Shown here: in pieces, positions 11,114 to 28,379 of the stretch | Position numbering within the stretch: the stretch's first letter is position 1 | Layout: each line of letters opens with the position of its first letter | Origin: Chamaea fasciata | Lineage: Eukaryota; Chordata; Aves; Passeriformes; Sylviidae | DNA length: 64,000 bases | Direction of reading: 5' to 3' | Assembly (NCBI GenBank): GCA_029207755.1 | Contig: JARCOQ010000025.1 | Coordinates: 2,782,820-2,846,819 of the forward strand | Made by a program: the position numbers and the translations under genes | Notes under the pieces: model-generated | What the model saw: only the letters and a program-made list of their open reading frames with translations | What the model was told of the DNA's origin: nothing | The model's database searches: none

Positions 11114-11935
11114 GGGACACCTCCCACTGTCCCAGGCTGCTCCAAGCTTCATCCAACCTGGTCTGGGACACTTCCAGGGGTGGGGCGGCCACAGCTTCTC
11201 TGGGAATTCCATCCCAGCCCCTCTGTACCCTCACAGGGAAGAATTCCTTCCTAATATCAAACCTGAATTTCCTCTCTTTCAGCCTGAACCCACTCCCCCC
11301 TGTCCCTCACTCCAGTTCCTGATGAGCAGGTCCAGTCCCTGACCCTCCAGGTCCTGGAAGGGTCGGTGAGGTCTCCACAGAACCTTCCCTGCTCCGGGTT
11401 CCACGGGCTCCCCTCGAGTGCTGGGCTCACCCACTGCAGAATCCCGGGAAAGGTGGTGGTGAGACAGAATTCCCTGAGTTGGAGCTGGACCACCAAACCA
11501 ACACAGGAGAGAAACTGAAAGCAAAGGAGAGGGAATGCCCAGGGCCTGGTCCCGAGGGAAACCCTGGGTGCACAATCCCTGCTCCGTGCAGGATCGCCGG
11601 ATCTGTGCTGTTGGGAACTCCAAATCCCTAATTCCTGCTGCAGCAATTCCCGCAGTGCTGCCCCACTTTGGGTCAGACCTCACCGCCCCTTCCAGGACCT
11701 GGAGGGTCAGGGACTGGACCTGCTAATCAGGAACTGGAGTGAGGGACAGGGGGGAGTGGGTTCAAGCTGGAAGAGAGGAGATTCAGGTTTGATATTAGGA
11801 AGGAATTCTTTCCTGTGAGGGTGCAGAGGGTCTGGCATGGAATTCCCAGAGAAGCTGTGGCCGCCCCACCCCTGGAAGTGTCCCAGGCCGGGCTGGACGG
11901 GGCTTGGAGCAGCCTGGGACAGTGGGAGGTGTCCC
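11114..11935. mobile_element. Head-to-head CR1 copies forming a 261/261-bp inverted repeat
   Basis: The left arm 11114-11374 (CR1, minus strand) and right arm 11675-11935 (CR1, plus strand) are reverse complements of equal length, with roughly 15 mismatches by eye. They are separated by a 300-bp spacer at 11375-11674. The shared sequence extends past the typical CR1 tail to 'agacctcaccg' at the inner edge. The CR1 identity rests on 'ggaattcccagagaagctgt' and 'cttggagcagcctgggacag'. The structure sits about 0.6 kb upstream of the first pepsinogen start codon. Confidence 0.85.
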
Positions 11936-11937
11936 AC

Positions 11938-12062
11938 TTGGAAAAAGCAAGAGAAGGAACTTGGGGACCATCCTGGAAAAAGCAAGAGAAGGAACGTGGG
12001 CATCACCCTAGAGGAAAAGAGAAGGAACGTGGGGAACATCCCGGAAAAACCAAGGGAAGGGA
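11938..12062 (+). repeat. Short purine-rich tandem repeat
   Basis: Three to four imperfect units of about 38 bp with the core 'aagagaaggaacgtgggga' follow directly on the CR1 inverted repeat. Confidence 0.7.
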
Positions 12063-12239
12063 CCTGCCGGGCTCCATCTCCTGGCCCCGTGTCCCGGGAC
12101 AGCCTCTCCGCCTCCATCCCCGCTCTGCCCGGGCGGAAGGAGGCCAGACAAAAGCCTTTCCCTCCCGCGCCAGGAGCCGCGAGTCCCTTTGTCCCGGGGC
12201 GAGCTTGGCGCGGCTTTTGGCGAGCTCAGCCGCTGCCCA

Positions 12240-12450
12240 GCGCGGTGACGTCGGGTCCCCCCGTCCCCGATAAGCGCTGCCCCTTTATCGCCTCGTTTTC
12301 CCCTTTGATCTCGCCCCCGAGGGCGCCGATCCCGCAGAATCCTCGTGGCCCGCGGCACAAAGCGGCCCTTGAGGCCGGGGCTGCCCCAGGTGCCAATGGA
12401 AAGCGGAGGTCGGGCAGATAAGAGCCGGCGCTGCTTTCCCGGGATAAAAG
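12240..12450 (+). promoter_or_regulatory. Promoter region of first pepsinogen gene
   Basis: A TATA-like box ATAAAAG (12444-12450) lies 58-64 bp upstream of the ATG, a normal spacing for pepsinogen genes. Upstream are several GATA motifs: GATAAG near 12268, an inverted one (TTATC) near 12288, and AGATAAG near 12417. There is also a CRE-like TGACGTC near 12247. GATA factors are known activators of stomach pepsinogen genes in chick; their role here is inference. Confidence 0.6.
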
Positions 12451-12507
12451 CTGGAGCCCGGGCGGCCCTGCCGCCTCCCGAGGGGTGACCCTGGACTGCT
12501 CGGCACC

Positions 12508-15500
12508 ATGAGGTGGCTCCCGGTGGTCCTGGCGTGCCTGCAGCTGGCCCAGGGGGCGGTCAGGTGGGGGACAGGGCGGGGAGCGGAGCGCGGGGATGCG
12601 GAGCGCGCTGCCACCGCCGCGGCCGCGGCCGCACGTGGGGACAGCGCCCGGGGCGGCTGCGGGACGCGGGGAGGTCCTGGGGCAGGGAGAGCTCCTGGGG
12701 ACATGGAGAGCAGATCCTGGGGGATGGGGAGCAGCTCCTGGGGGATGGAGAGCTCCTGGGGACATGGAGAGCAGCTCCTGGAGGATGGAGAGCAGCTCCT
12801 GGGACATGGAGAGCTCCTGGGGACATGGGGAGCAGCTCCTGGGACATGGAGAGCTCCTGGGGAGCAGCTCCTGGGGACATGGAGAGCAGCTCCTGGGGCA
12901 AGGAGAGCTCCTGGGGACATGGGGAGCAGAACCTGGGGACATGGGGAGCAGCTCCTGGGGGGTGGAGAGCAGCTCCTGGGGGATGGACAGCAGCTCCTGG
13001 GACAGGGAGAGCTCCTGGGGGATGGAGAGCATATCCTGGGGGATGGGGAGCAGCTCTTGGGGCATGGAGAGCTCCTGGGGGATGGAGAGCAGCTCCTGGG
13101 GGATGGAGAGCTCCTGGGGGATGGGGAGCAGATCCTGGGGACATGGGGAGCAGCTCCTGGGGGGTGGAGAGCAGGTCCTGGGGGATGGAGAGCAGCTCCT
13201 GGGACATGGGGAGCTCCTGGGGACATGGGGAGCAGCTCCTGGGACGTGGAGAGCTCCTGGGGACATGGAGAGCTCCTGGGGGATGGACAGCAGATCCTGG
13301 GGACATGGGGAGCAGCTCCTGGGGGATGGAGAGCAGCTCCTGGAGGATGGAGAGCAGCTCCTGGGACATGGGGAGCTCCTGGGGACATGGGGAGCAGCTC
13401 CTGGGGACATGGAGAGCAGCTCCTGGGGGGTGGAGAGCAGCTCCTGGGGACATGGGGAGCAGCTCCTGGGGGGTGGAGAGCAGCTCCTGGGGCAAGGAGA
13501 GCTCCTGGGGACATGGAGCACTCCTGGGACACTGAGAGCAGCTCCTGGGATGTGGAGAGCTCCTGGGGACATGGAGAGCAGCTCCTGGGATGTGGAGAGC
13601 TCCTGCTTTCACTCAAAGGAGCCCAGAGAACTGAGCCTTTGAAAATGCCCAAATGATCTCATTTCCTGCTGCTCTCTGTTGCGTTTCACCTCTCTCTGTG
13701 CAGGATCAGTCTGAAGAAGGGCCTGTCCATCCGGGACAAGATGAGGGCAGCCGGGGTGCTGGATGATTTCCTGAAGCACATTAAATACGATCCGGTGAAG
13801 AAATACCAGCCCAGGCAGGGCTCGGTGGTGAGGGAGCCCATAACCAACCACCTGGATGTGAGTGCCCCACACTCCTCCTCCTCCCTGCCTGTCCTTCCTC
13901 CTTCCCAGCTGCCTCAGCAACCTGGACACCCCTGAGCCTCCAGGAGTGAGAAATTGCTTTTTTCCCCACTCTTAAATTGCTTTTCCCTCCACTCTTAATT
14001 TGTTTTTTTCCCCCACTCTTAAGTTGCCTTTTCCCCCACTCTTGAATTGCCTTTTCCCCCACTCTTAAGTTGCCTTTTCCCCCACTCATAAATTGCTTTT
14101 TTCCCCACTCTTAAGTTGCCTTTTTCCCCACTCTTAAGTTGCCTTTTTCCCCACTCATAAATTGCTTTTTGCCCCCACTCTTAAATTGCTTTTTTCCTCC
14201 ACTCTTAAATTGCTTTTCCCCCACACTTAAGTTGCCTTTCCTCCCCTTCTTAAACTGCTTTTCTCCTCACTCTTAAACTACTTTTCCCCCCACTCTTAAA
14301 CTGTTTTTTCCCCTTTCCCCTCACTCTTTTAAGCTTCTATTTTGAACCTCAAGGAAGTTCACCCCCAGCCACAAAGAGCGAGGCTTCTCTGCACGAAACA
14401 AACCCAACAATAATTATCGAATATTTCATTTTTGGGGGGGCAGCAGTAAAAGCAGGGTGAGAGCTCGTTCTGCTCCTGCCTGGCTGGCTCTGGGATAGGG
14501 GATGCCAGGGGGAAGCCTGGCCTGTCCCTGAGCCCGTGGCCAATGGAAATTCCCTGGTTTTTCCAGTCCTCCTACTTTGGGGAGATCAGCATCGGGGAGC
14601 CCCCCCAGAAGTTTTTGGTGCTCTTCGACACCGGCTCCTCCAACCTGTGGGTGCCCTCCTCGGACTGCAAGAGTCCTGCCTGCTGTGAGTACCCCCGGGG
14701 TGCTGTGAGCGGAGCTATTAGTGCTCCTGGGGGTAATTAGTACTCGCTAATTAGCGCCAAGGATCCCAGGGCTGCAGGGCTGGAGGCATCCCAGGCTGAC
14801 CAAGCCCAGATGGGTTTGGGTGCCCAAAGCCACGTCCTGGTCCCTGTTCTTCCACGTCTGTCCCCTGTCATGTTAGGGTTAGTCTTAGGCTTAGCGTCTA
14901 CGGTTAAGGTTTGGTTTAGGGTTAGGGTTAGGTTTAGGGTTTGAGTTAGGGTCGGGATTTGGGTTAGTGTTCGGATTCAGTTTAGGGTTTGCGTTATGGT
15001 TAGGTTTAATGTCTAGAATTAGGATCAGGCTTTGGGTTCGGTTTAGCGTTTAGATTAGAGTCAGGTTTAGTGTTAGCTTTTAAGTGTAGGTGCCAGTGTG
15101 TTTCCAAAACCACGTCCTCCTCCCTCATCTTCCACGTCCTTCCCGTGTCCTGTTACGCTTAGTTTTACGGTTAGCGTTTGGGTTATGGTTGGGGTTTAGT
15201 TTTACATTTTGGTTTAGGTTTAGGGTCCTGAGTTTTCCCAAAGCCACATCCTGGTCTTTATTCTTCCATGTCCCTCCCCTGTCATGTTGGGGACATCACG
15301 TTGACAGACAAAACATGAGCCCAGGATTATTGCAAATCAAGACTCCTGCAGGGCTGCAGCTGCTCCTGTATTCCCACCCTTCCGTCATTCCTGCAGAGGT
15401 TCCATGCAGAACTTTGACTTCTGTGATGAACCACTTTAGGAGGGGAAATAGGCCTGTAGACAACGTTTTGAACTGTAAAAGGTCTTTATTTTCAGTAACT

Positions 15501-18329
15501 TGAAAATACGGCATTGAATTTTAAAATCCTCTGCTGATTTGGGCTAGCTGGTGCCTTTCTTGGGAAGCTCAGAGCCCTCTGCCTGCCTGAGGGAGATGGC
15601 CAAATCCCCAGGGCCATCCCAGGAATCCCAGGGGTGCTCCCTGGCCGTCTGCAGCCGGGCAGAGGGAAGAGGAAAACCGGCAGAGGGAAGAGTTGCTGTC
15701 CCACTCCCAGCAGGGTTCATCCCTCACAGTGAAAGAGTGACGGGGATTTCACTGTGAAATTTCACAAAATTTCACTTTGCCCTCGTGCTTGTGACCCCGG
15801 CGATGCAAACATGAAGACAGCAGCTCACACTGTGTATGGAGTTTAGAGTTCTGCAGTGAATAATCGCAGGATTACAAATGTATGAAAAACAGAAAAGCGA
15901 AAAATCCTGAAGCATCACCTGGAGAGGGATCTGGGCAAAGCTGGGATGCAAACCCCACAACTCAAAAGAGAACCACGGGCCAGAGGAGCAGCCTGTCCCC
16001 ATCCCCAGGACCTTGGGGATTATCCCAGAGGAGCATCCAGCAGTGAAATCCCACTGCAGCAGAGGATCTGCTCCTTGGGATTATCCCAATGGAGCATCCA
16101 GCAGTGAAATCCCACTGCAGCACAGGATCTGCTCCTGGGAATGATCCCAATGGATCATCCAGCAGTGAAATCCCATTGCAGCACAGGACCTGCTCCTGGG
16201 AACGATCCCAATGGAGAATCCAGCAGTGAAATCCCACTGCAGCCCATGCCCAGGGCTTTCCCCTGTTCTCTCTCCCCAGTCAACCACGCCAAGTTCAAGC
16301 CCGGTGACTCGGCCACCTTCACCCCCAGTGGCCGCTCCTACACCGTGTCCTACGGCAGCGGCGCTGTCACCATCGTGCTGGGCTCTGACACGCTCCAGGT
16401 CGGTGCTCCCCGTGCCACCCCTGCCCGCCTGTCCCCATGGAATGAGCCCAGGAGCAGCCTAAGGGCCGACCTCATGTCCTGTGTTGGACAAACCCTGGGC
16501 AGATATAAACCGTTTATTGCCACCCTCAGTCGCCCAGCCGGCCTTTGGCTGGGTTTTAACCCAATTCCTGGGTTTTTCCCCCCAGTTTTCCCCTCTGCCT
16601 GGTGCTGTTGGCACCAGCTGTGTCCCTGCAGCGCTTTGGGAGCAGGTTTGCCTGGCTGAGCTCAGATCCATGTTCCCCTGCAGATCCAGAGCATCACTGT
16701 CACCAACCAGGAGTTCGGGCTCAGCCAGGACGAGCCCACCCAGCCGTTCTACTTCGCCGATTTCGATGGGATCCTGGGCATGGCCTACCCCTCCCTGGCA
16801 GTGGGAGGGATGGCCACGGCTCTGGAGGGGATGCTGGAGCAGAACCAGCTGGCTGAGCCCATCTTCAGCTTTTACTTCTCACGGTAAAAACCCTTCCAGG
16901 GTGCTCTGCGTGTCCTCGTGTGCCCTGCCTGTCCCCAGGAGGGTTCCTTGGGGGTTTATCCCTCTCTGGCCCACGTTCATCACACGGATTTCCTCATCTC
17001 TGCTGCTGTGACTGGTTTTTTTTTTGCAGTCAGCCCACCTACGAGTACGGGGGAGAGCTCCTCCTCGGGGGTGTCGACCCTCAGCTCTTCCAGGGGGACA
17101 TCACGTGGGCACCGGTGACACAGGAGCTTTACTGGCAGGTGGCACTGGAGGAGTGAGTGGCGTTTGTACCTCTGGGGCGTTCAGCTGCAGCTTTGCAGGG
17201 TTCAAGGCTCGATGCTTTGGGTTTAGGGGCCAGCAGGTGGCCAAAGCCACGTCCTTGTCCCCGTTCTCTTCCCAGGTTTGCTGTGGGGCAGTCGGAGAGC
17301 AGCTGGTGCAGCCAGGGCTGCCAGGCCATCGTGGACACGGGGACATTCCTGCTGACCGTGCCCCAGGAGTACCTCGAGAGCATCCTGGAGGCCCTGGGGG
17401 CCCAGGAGACCAGCTATGGGGTGAGTGTGGGGGCTTTTGGGGGGTCTGGAGCCTGCGTGGGAATCAGAGCCCAGGTCCCACAGAACTCAGGTGGCACCTG
17501 CAGGACAAAGGGACTGCAGGTGTGTGGCAGCAGGATGAGGGGACATCAGGCTGAGAGGGGTGGGGATGTTCAGCCTGGAGAAGAGAACATTGTGTGGAAT
17601 TGCTCATTCCAGGATCTGAAAGGGATTACAGGGAAGTCAGAGAAGGACTTGGGACGAGGGCCTGGAGTGCCAGGACGGTATGAGTTCGGATTGAAAGAGA
17701 GGAAATATAGGTTTGATACAGGGAAGGAATTCCTCCCTGTGAGGGTGGGGAGCCCAGAGAAGCTGTGACCACCCCTGGATCCCTGGCAGTGTCCCAGGTC
17801 AGTTTGGAGCACGCTGGGACAACGGGAGGTGTCCCTGCCCAGGGCAGGGGTGACACTGGATGAGCTTTATCCTCACTTCCACCCCAAACCATTCCACGAT
17901 CCCGGGGGCTGGCAGTGTTTGTCACCCTGGCACGGGGTGGCCTCTGCCCTGTCCCTGCCATCCCCTGCTGTCCCTGTGTCCCCGCAGTACGCCGTGGACT
18001 GCAACGACACCCAGAGCATGCCCCCCATCACCTTCAGCATCGGCGGCGCCCAGCTCCTGCTGTCCCCCTCCGCCTACGTCCTCAACGTACGTGTGGGATC
18101 CACTCGGAATTCCCGGGAATTCCCGGAGCTGTGCCTGCTCCAGGTGCTGACCCCCCCCTTTATTCCCCTCCCACAGAGCAATGGGTACTGCACGCTGGGC
18201 ATCGAGGTCACCTACCTGCCCTCCCAGGACGGGCAGCCCCTCTGGATCCTGGGAAACGTTTTCCTCAAGGAATATTACACCGTCTTCGACATGGCCAACA
18301 ACCGCGTGGGCTTCGCCCCGTCGGCATAG
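12508..18329 (+). CDS. PGC: Pepsinogen C-type aspartic protease (progastricsin), tandem copy 1
   Basis: Secreted acid-protease zymogen expected from gastric (proventricular) gland cells; it self-activates at low pH. Exons: 12508-12563, 13704-13857, 14567-14684, 16280-16398, 16684-16883, 17030-17152, 17276-17420, 17988-18086, 18177-18329. These give 388 codons plus stop, the same length as human progastricsin. In order: signal peptide ([16 protein letters not shown]), propeptide with KYDPVKKY, first catalytic motif [12 protein letters not shown], flap YGSG, second catalytic motif [12 protein letters not shown], and C-terminal [12 protein letters not shown]. All six disulfide cysteines are present in the pairs DCKSPAC, WCSQGC and DCND/GYC. 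Oddities: DTGTF where pepsins normally have DTGTS, and a flap-region SDTL where YDTL is usual. Intron 1 holds a minisatellite of about 0.9 kb. Which tandem copy is the orthologue of mammalian PGC cannot be settled here. Confidence 0.93.
12690..13610 (+). repeat. Minisatellite in intron 1 of pepsinogen copy 1
   Basis: Dozens of imperfect G-rich units of about 18-25 bp built from 'gagcagctcctggggg' plus 'atgga' or 'acatgg'. The array fills most of intron 1. Because the unit lacks stop codons, long spurious reading frames run through it in several frames on both strands; they are not genes. Confidence 0.95.
13955..14330 (+). repeat. Minisatellite in intron 2 of pepsinogen copy 1
   Basis: About fifteen units of roughly 23 bp, core 'cactcttaaattgctttt' followed by a C run. 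Pyrimidine-rich. Confidence 0.93.
14873..15230 (+). repeat. Degenerate telomere-like (TTAGGG) repeat in intron 3
   Basis: Runs of GGTTAGGGTTAGGTTTAGGG and many TTAGGG variants (GTTTAGGG, GTTAGGTTTAG, GGTTTGCG), interrupted by non-repeat sequence. It is an interstitial telomere-like tract on the + strand, strongly decayed. Confidence 0.75.
15290..15990 (-). mobile_element. Possible degraded LTR or other interspersed repeat
   Basis: The sequence is compositionally unlike the surrounding intron. It has reverse-strand poly(A)-like signals ('ggtctttattttcag' near 15482) and a composition like other LTRs in the window. No ends, target duplication or viral coding are recognised, so the assignment is weak. 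Confidence 0.3.
16018..16250 (+). repeat. 60-bp tandem repeat in intron 3 of pepsinogen copy 1
   Basis: Four units of about 60 bp containing 'atccagcagtgaaatcccac' and 'ggatctgctcctgggaa', ending about 30 bp before the exon 4 acceptor. Confidence 0.9.
17545..17905 (+). mobile_element. CR1 LINE 3' fragment (+) in intron 7 of pepsinogen copy 1
   Basis: It contains the CR1 segments 'ttcagcctggagaagagaac', 'ggaaggaattcctccctgtg' and 'cagagaagctgtgaccaccc', and the tail 'tgagctttatcctcacttcc' followed by 'accccaaaccattccacga'. It is in the same orientation as the gene. Confidence 0.85.
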
Positions 18330-18449
18330 AGGAGGGGGGCGGCAAATTCCAGCCCCTCTCCCGGCGCCCGTGGAGCGTCACAGCATTCCCAGGGGCATTT
18401 CTGTTCCTTGCCATCCCTGTCCCTTGGGATTTCTGTGTCCTCGCCGCCT

Positions 18450-18912
18450 CCTGTAATGTGAAATTGAAGTTCGCTTTCTTGGTAAAATGTAAAAAGTTTA
18501 ATAAAGAGACGATTAGGAGATAGAAATAAAGCAAATAGTTAAATTGATAAACAATTACGGCTGGGTGACTGGGCATTCAGCTAAGAGCACATGCTAACTT
18601 ATTTCAGTGCACCAGTTGGTCACTTCTTCATAGAGCTCTTATGTGTTATTTAAACATTCCTTGTAGATGTTGGTTTTAGCCTCCGACCTTCCCCCATCCC
18701 ATCAATGTGTTTTATTTCTTCTGGTGGCTCCACCCAGTCTCCCACTCCCTGATAACAGAGGTTTAATAAATCCCTCTCCTGGAGCTCTTGGTCACTGCCG
18801 TCTTCATCTGGATAAGATAATTCAGGAATACGGGGGGGGGGGTTCTGATTATCTTTTCTATTTTCCGGTTTAGATGTTATATGAACCAAAGCAGTCTTTA
18901 TTTTATATAACA
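18450..18912 (-). mobile_element. Possible LTR insertion over the 3' end of pepsinogen copy 1
   Basis: The base composition changes abruptly from the GC-rich 3'UTR to AT-rich DNA containing several AATAAA-like elements and the run 'ggtttaataaatccctctcc'. TGTAATG at 18452 and ATAACA near 18912 could be ends, but no target duplication is found. It resembles avian endogenous-retrovirus LTR sequence by general character only. Confidence 0.35.
18500..18505 (+). terminator. PGC: Poly(A) signal, pepsinogen copy 1
   Basis: Canonical AATAAA 171 bp after the stop codon, giving a short 3'UTR as in other pepsinogens. It may lie inside an inserted element. Confidence 0.6.
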
Positions 18913-18972
18913 TTATAATATAATATATATAATTATATATATATAATTATAATTTATATAATTATATAGTAT
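18893..18972. repeat. AT-rich simple repeat
   Basis: TATAATATAATATATATAATTATA-like sequence, partly self-complementary. Confidence 0.85.
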
Positions 18973-19250
18973 GTACTTATGAAATGTGACAAATGAACCC
19001 TGACATCCCAAACGGTCTCTGAGCTCCTGGGTTTGTTGGGAGCAGCCCGAGGGGTTGACAATCCCTTTCTCCAGCAAGGAAAGGGCTGGGATGAGCTCCA
19101 GGCCCTGGGATAAATCCCCAGGGATGGGCAGTCCCCACCTCCAGCCCTCGGGGAAGCTCAGGGGAGGAAGCCTCTGACTTTCCCTGCGGCTGGAAAAGGT
19201 TTGCCAAGGCCCTGGGGTTTGTCCGAGCGGGAATCTGAGGCCGGGAGGTG

Positions 19251-19625
19251 AATCACGACACCCAAATGTCCCCTGAACCCCAAAGTGGGGCTGCTCAGGC
19301 CGGGAAAACTGCACTGGGAATATCAGGAACTGGGCTGGAGGTGTGGCCCAAGGGGATGGGGAACACCTGGGCAGGAGGTTGGCTGACCCCGCTCTTTCCC
19401 AGAGTTTCTCGGAAGTTCTTTTATCACCAGAGCTGAGTCACGACACCCAAATGACCCCTGAGCCCTGGAGTGGGGCCCCTCAGCCTGGGAAAACTGCGCT
19501 GGGAATATCAGGAATGGGAGGGTGTGGTCCAAGGGGATGGAGCGCCCCGGGCCGGGGGAGGTTGGGTGATCGCGCTCTTTCCCTGGGTCCGGAGTCGTTT
19601 CTCAGGAGTTCTTCATCACCTGAGC
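19251..19625 (+). repeat. Tandem duplication of about 185 bp upstream of pepsinogen copy 2
   Basis: Two units share 'tcacgacacccaaatg', then 'gggaaaactgc', 'ctgggaatatcaggaa' and 'ccaaggggatgg', offset by about 185 bp. They lie 0.85-1.2 kb upstream of the second pepsinogen start. Confidence 0.8.
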
Positions 19626-19761
19626 TCGTTCTCGGATGCGTTCGCGGCTCTGTCACTTGCCGGGGGAAGGACACAAAGTGCTCCGAGCTCTGTGTCAAAA
19701 TATTGACACGGGCTGAGCGCTGAGACCGAGATTGAGAGGGCTGGGACGGCAGGGAAGGGCA

Positions 19762-19850
19762 TTCCTCCTCTTCCTCCTCCTCTTCCTCCTTCTCCTCATC
19801 TTTCTCCTCCTTCTCATTCTCCTCCTTCTCCTCCTCCTCCTCCTGTTCCC
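19762..19850. repeat. CTCCTT polypyrimidine tract
   Basis: Irregular CCTCCT/CTTCTC run of about 90 bp. The long acidic frame on the opposite strand is a by-product of this composition. Confidence 0.85.
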
Positions 19851-20244
19851 TCTGGAACGGGAATTTCCTGCTGGAAGCGGGGTGCTGGTGGCAGGAGGGG
19901 ACAAGCAAAGGCTGGCCATGTCCCCGCCGCTCTTTGCTGTCCCCTCTGCTCCCTGCGGGCCGAGGCACATCCATCAGGATGCGATGGAGGAGCAAGGAAA
20001 ACTTGAGGGGGGGTTTCCCGAGCTTCTCAACATTCCAAGCATCATTCCATGCCCAAAAAACTGGGATGGGAGCAGCCAGCGGGTCTGAGGGCACCCGAAA
20101 CACCTGGAACACCTGGAACACGGCTGCTCCTGCCCATTCCCAGAAGAGCAGCAGCTGGAATTTGCATTTGCTGGAAAGGGTGTGTGTGGTTTTTGCCTTT
20201 GTTTTCGGGAAAGCCGGAGCCGGGGCTGGAGAAAAAGCCTTTAA

Positions 20245-20300
20245 CTCGGTGATAACGGCCGCGTTCTGCTCTTTATCTGATGTCCCGTATTTGGTCTGGG
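20245..20300 (+). promoter_or_regulatory. GATA-containing upstream element of pepsinogen copy 2
   Basis: Two GATA-type motifs, GATAAC near 20252 and an inverted one in TTTATCTGAT near 20273, lie about 200 bp upstream of the start codon. No TATA-like box is seen at the position (about -60 from the ATG) where copy 1 has one. Confidence 0.35.
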
Positions 20301-20469
20301 TATCGGAGGCGCTGAGCGGGTGAGGAGGGAAATCGGGGCGGATGCGGTGACGAAGCCGAGGGTGGGAACAGGGATTGAGGGCAGGAGGAAGGAGCTGGAC
20401 ACGGACATGACCATTCCCAGCCTGTCCCGGCCCTGGAGCTGTCACCGAGCCACCGCCACCGCCGGGGAC

Positions 20470-26834
<6,365 letters not shown>

Positions 26835-26916
26835 GGATGTGAGCACCATCCGCGGGGGATTTCAGCCCTGGAATGACCTTCTCCTCCCTTGGATGCGGGT
26901 GTGGTGATGAGCTGTG

Positions 26917-26922
26917 AATAAA
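26917..26922 (+). terminator. Poly(A) signal, pepsinogen copy 2
   Basis: Canonical AATAAA 83 bp after the stop codon at 26832-26834, implying a very short 3'UTR of about 100 bases. Confidence 0.75.
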
Positions 26923-26999
26923 GGGGTGCGAATCCAACTCGGCGCTCGAGGTTTCCAGGCACTTCCTGAGCTTTTGGATTGTGGCAATGACAAATTTGT

Positions 27000-27093
27000 G
27001 GTGGTTTTGTTTGTTTGTTTGTTTGTTTGGGGTTGTTTTGTTTTTTGTTTTCTTGTTTTGTTCGCTGTTTGTTTGGTCGGTTTTCTTTTTTTT

Positions 27094-27132
<39 letters not shown>
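27000..27132. repeat. (TTTG)n and long poly-T tract
   Basis: TTTG repeats are followed by a T run of about 45 bases (27088-27132) with few interruptions. It may be the tail of a minus-strand retroelement; no element body is recognised. Confidence 0.9.
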
Positions 27133-28379
27133 TTTAATGGGACCCAGATCCTTGCTGGAGCTGGCTGGGAGACCGGGATGAGTGGGAGAATTTCAGGCTG
27201 AGGACTGCAGGGCTGAGCCCTGGCTGGAGGCTTTGGGAACCAGTTTGGAGCAGGAGAAGCTGCATGTGAACAACTCCAGATTCCTTGGGGTTTTTTTTAT
27301 TCTTTCCAAGGGGGACTGGCCCACGTGTATTTGCAAATAAATGAGGGATTAAATCAGGGAATAAAGTGTCATGCAAAGACGCTCAGGCTGAGGAAAACCC
27401 CCTGGGTTTGTTCTCCAGGGGTAAAACTCATGGCTGCAGCCTCCAAGGAGGGCGGGGAGGAGGGATTTGAGGCGCTGGAGGTTTGGGATGTGTGGACGGC
27501 CCCAGGAGGAGCTGCTGGATGCAGGCTCACATGGATTGGGATGGGGCAGGGTGCCAGGGGGGTGACCTGAAGCTGTCCTTGATGTGGGTGATGCTCAGGA
27601 GATGCAGGATATTGCCCCTGGCACGTGACCACCCCAAAAATCTGCTGTTCCCAGCCAAATCTGCCAGCAGGACGATCCTGGCCACTGAAACCCCACCCTG
27701 TGGGCACAGGCAGGGAGGTGACAGGGTCACCTGGGGGCTCCAGGTGCCGTGGGGAGCCCCGGCAGGGTCCCTCCTGCTGCAGCCCCCTGTTCCCAATTCA
27801 TCTCAGCCCAAATCTCCTGGCACAGCTTCCCTGGCACACCCCGGAGCCCGAGGGCCCCCTAAAGAGGGAACAAACCCCCCAAGCCCCGAGGTCGCTGCTC
27901 CCCCTCCATGGCCACAACCAGCTGCAGGATCCTGCGGCAAGGAGTGGTAAAATCCTGGAGCAAAGAGCTGCAGGATCCCCGTGTGATCCCGGTCCAAAGG
28001 GATGCGGGATCCTGGAGCAAAAAGCTGCAAGGATTCCCAGTCCAAAGGGATGCGGGATCCTGGTGCAAGGAGCTCCACGATCCCCATGTGATCTCTGTCC
28101 AAAGGGATGCAGGACCCCCGTGCGATCCTAGTCCAAAGGGACACAGGATCCCGGTGCAAGGAGCTCCATGATCCCCCCGTGTTCCTGATGAAAAGCGATG
28201 CCCGATCCTGGTTGACGGGACTGCACAGCCCGAATACAGCGCTGCCTTCACCTCCCGCCCCATCCCTCCCTCCTCTCCCGACCCGTTTTTGGGGTGAAAC
28301 CCCCCACTGTTGGGGATTTAGAAAAGCATTTTGGGGGAGGAACTCCCCGTTTCAGGGAAGGAAAGCACCAAGCCCAAAC
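27133..28379. other. Spacer with one short tandem repeat; no gene seen
   Basis: Nothing gene-like is recognised. From about 27940 to 28180 there are about five imperfect units of 40-60 bp with the core 'gtccaaagggatgcgggatc'. Confidence 0.55.

Noticed and set aside
12560..13656. Long open frames of 340-455 codons on both strands in 12.2-13.7 kb
   Set aside because: They run through a stop-free minisatellite in intron 1 of the pepsinogen gene; the peptides are pure repeat with no domain.
19480..20445. 321-codon minus-strand frame with a glutamate-rich stretch
   Set aside because: The acidic run is the CTCCTT tract read in antisense; the rest has no recognisable homology and lies in the copy 2 upstream region.
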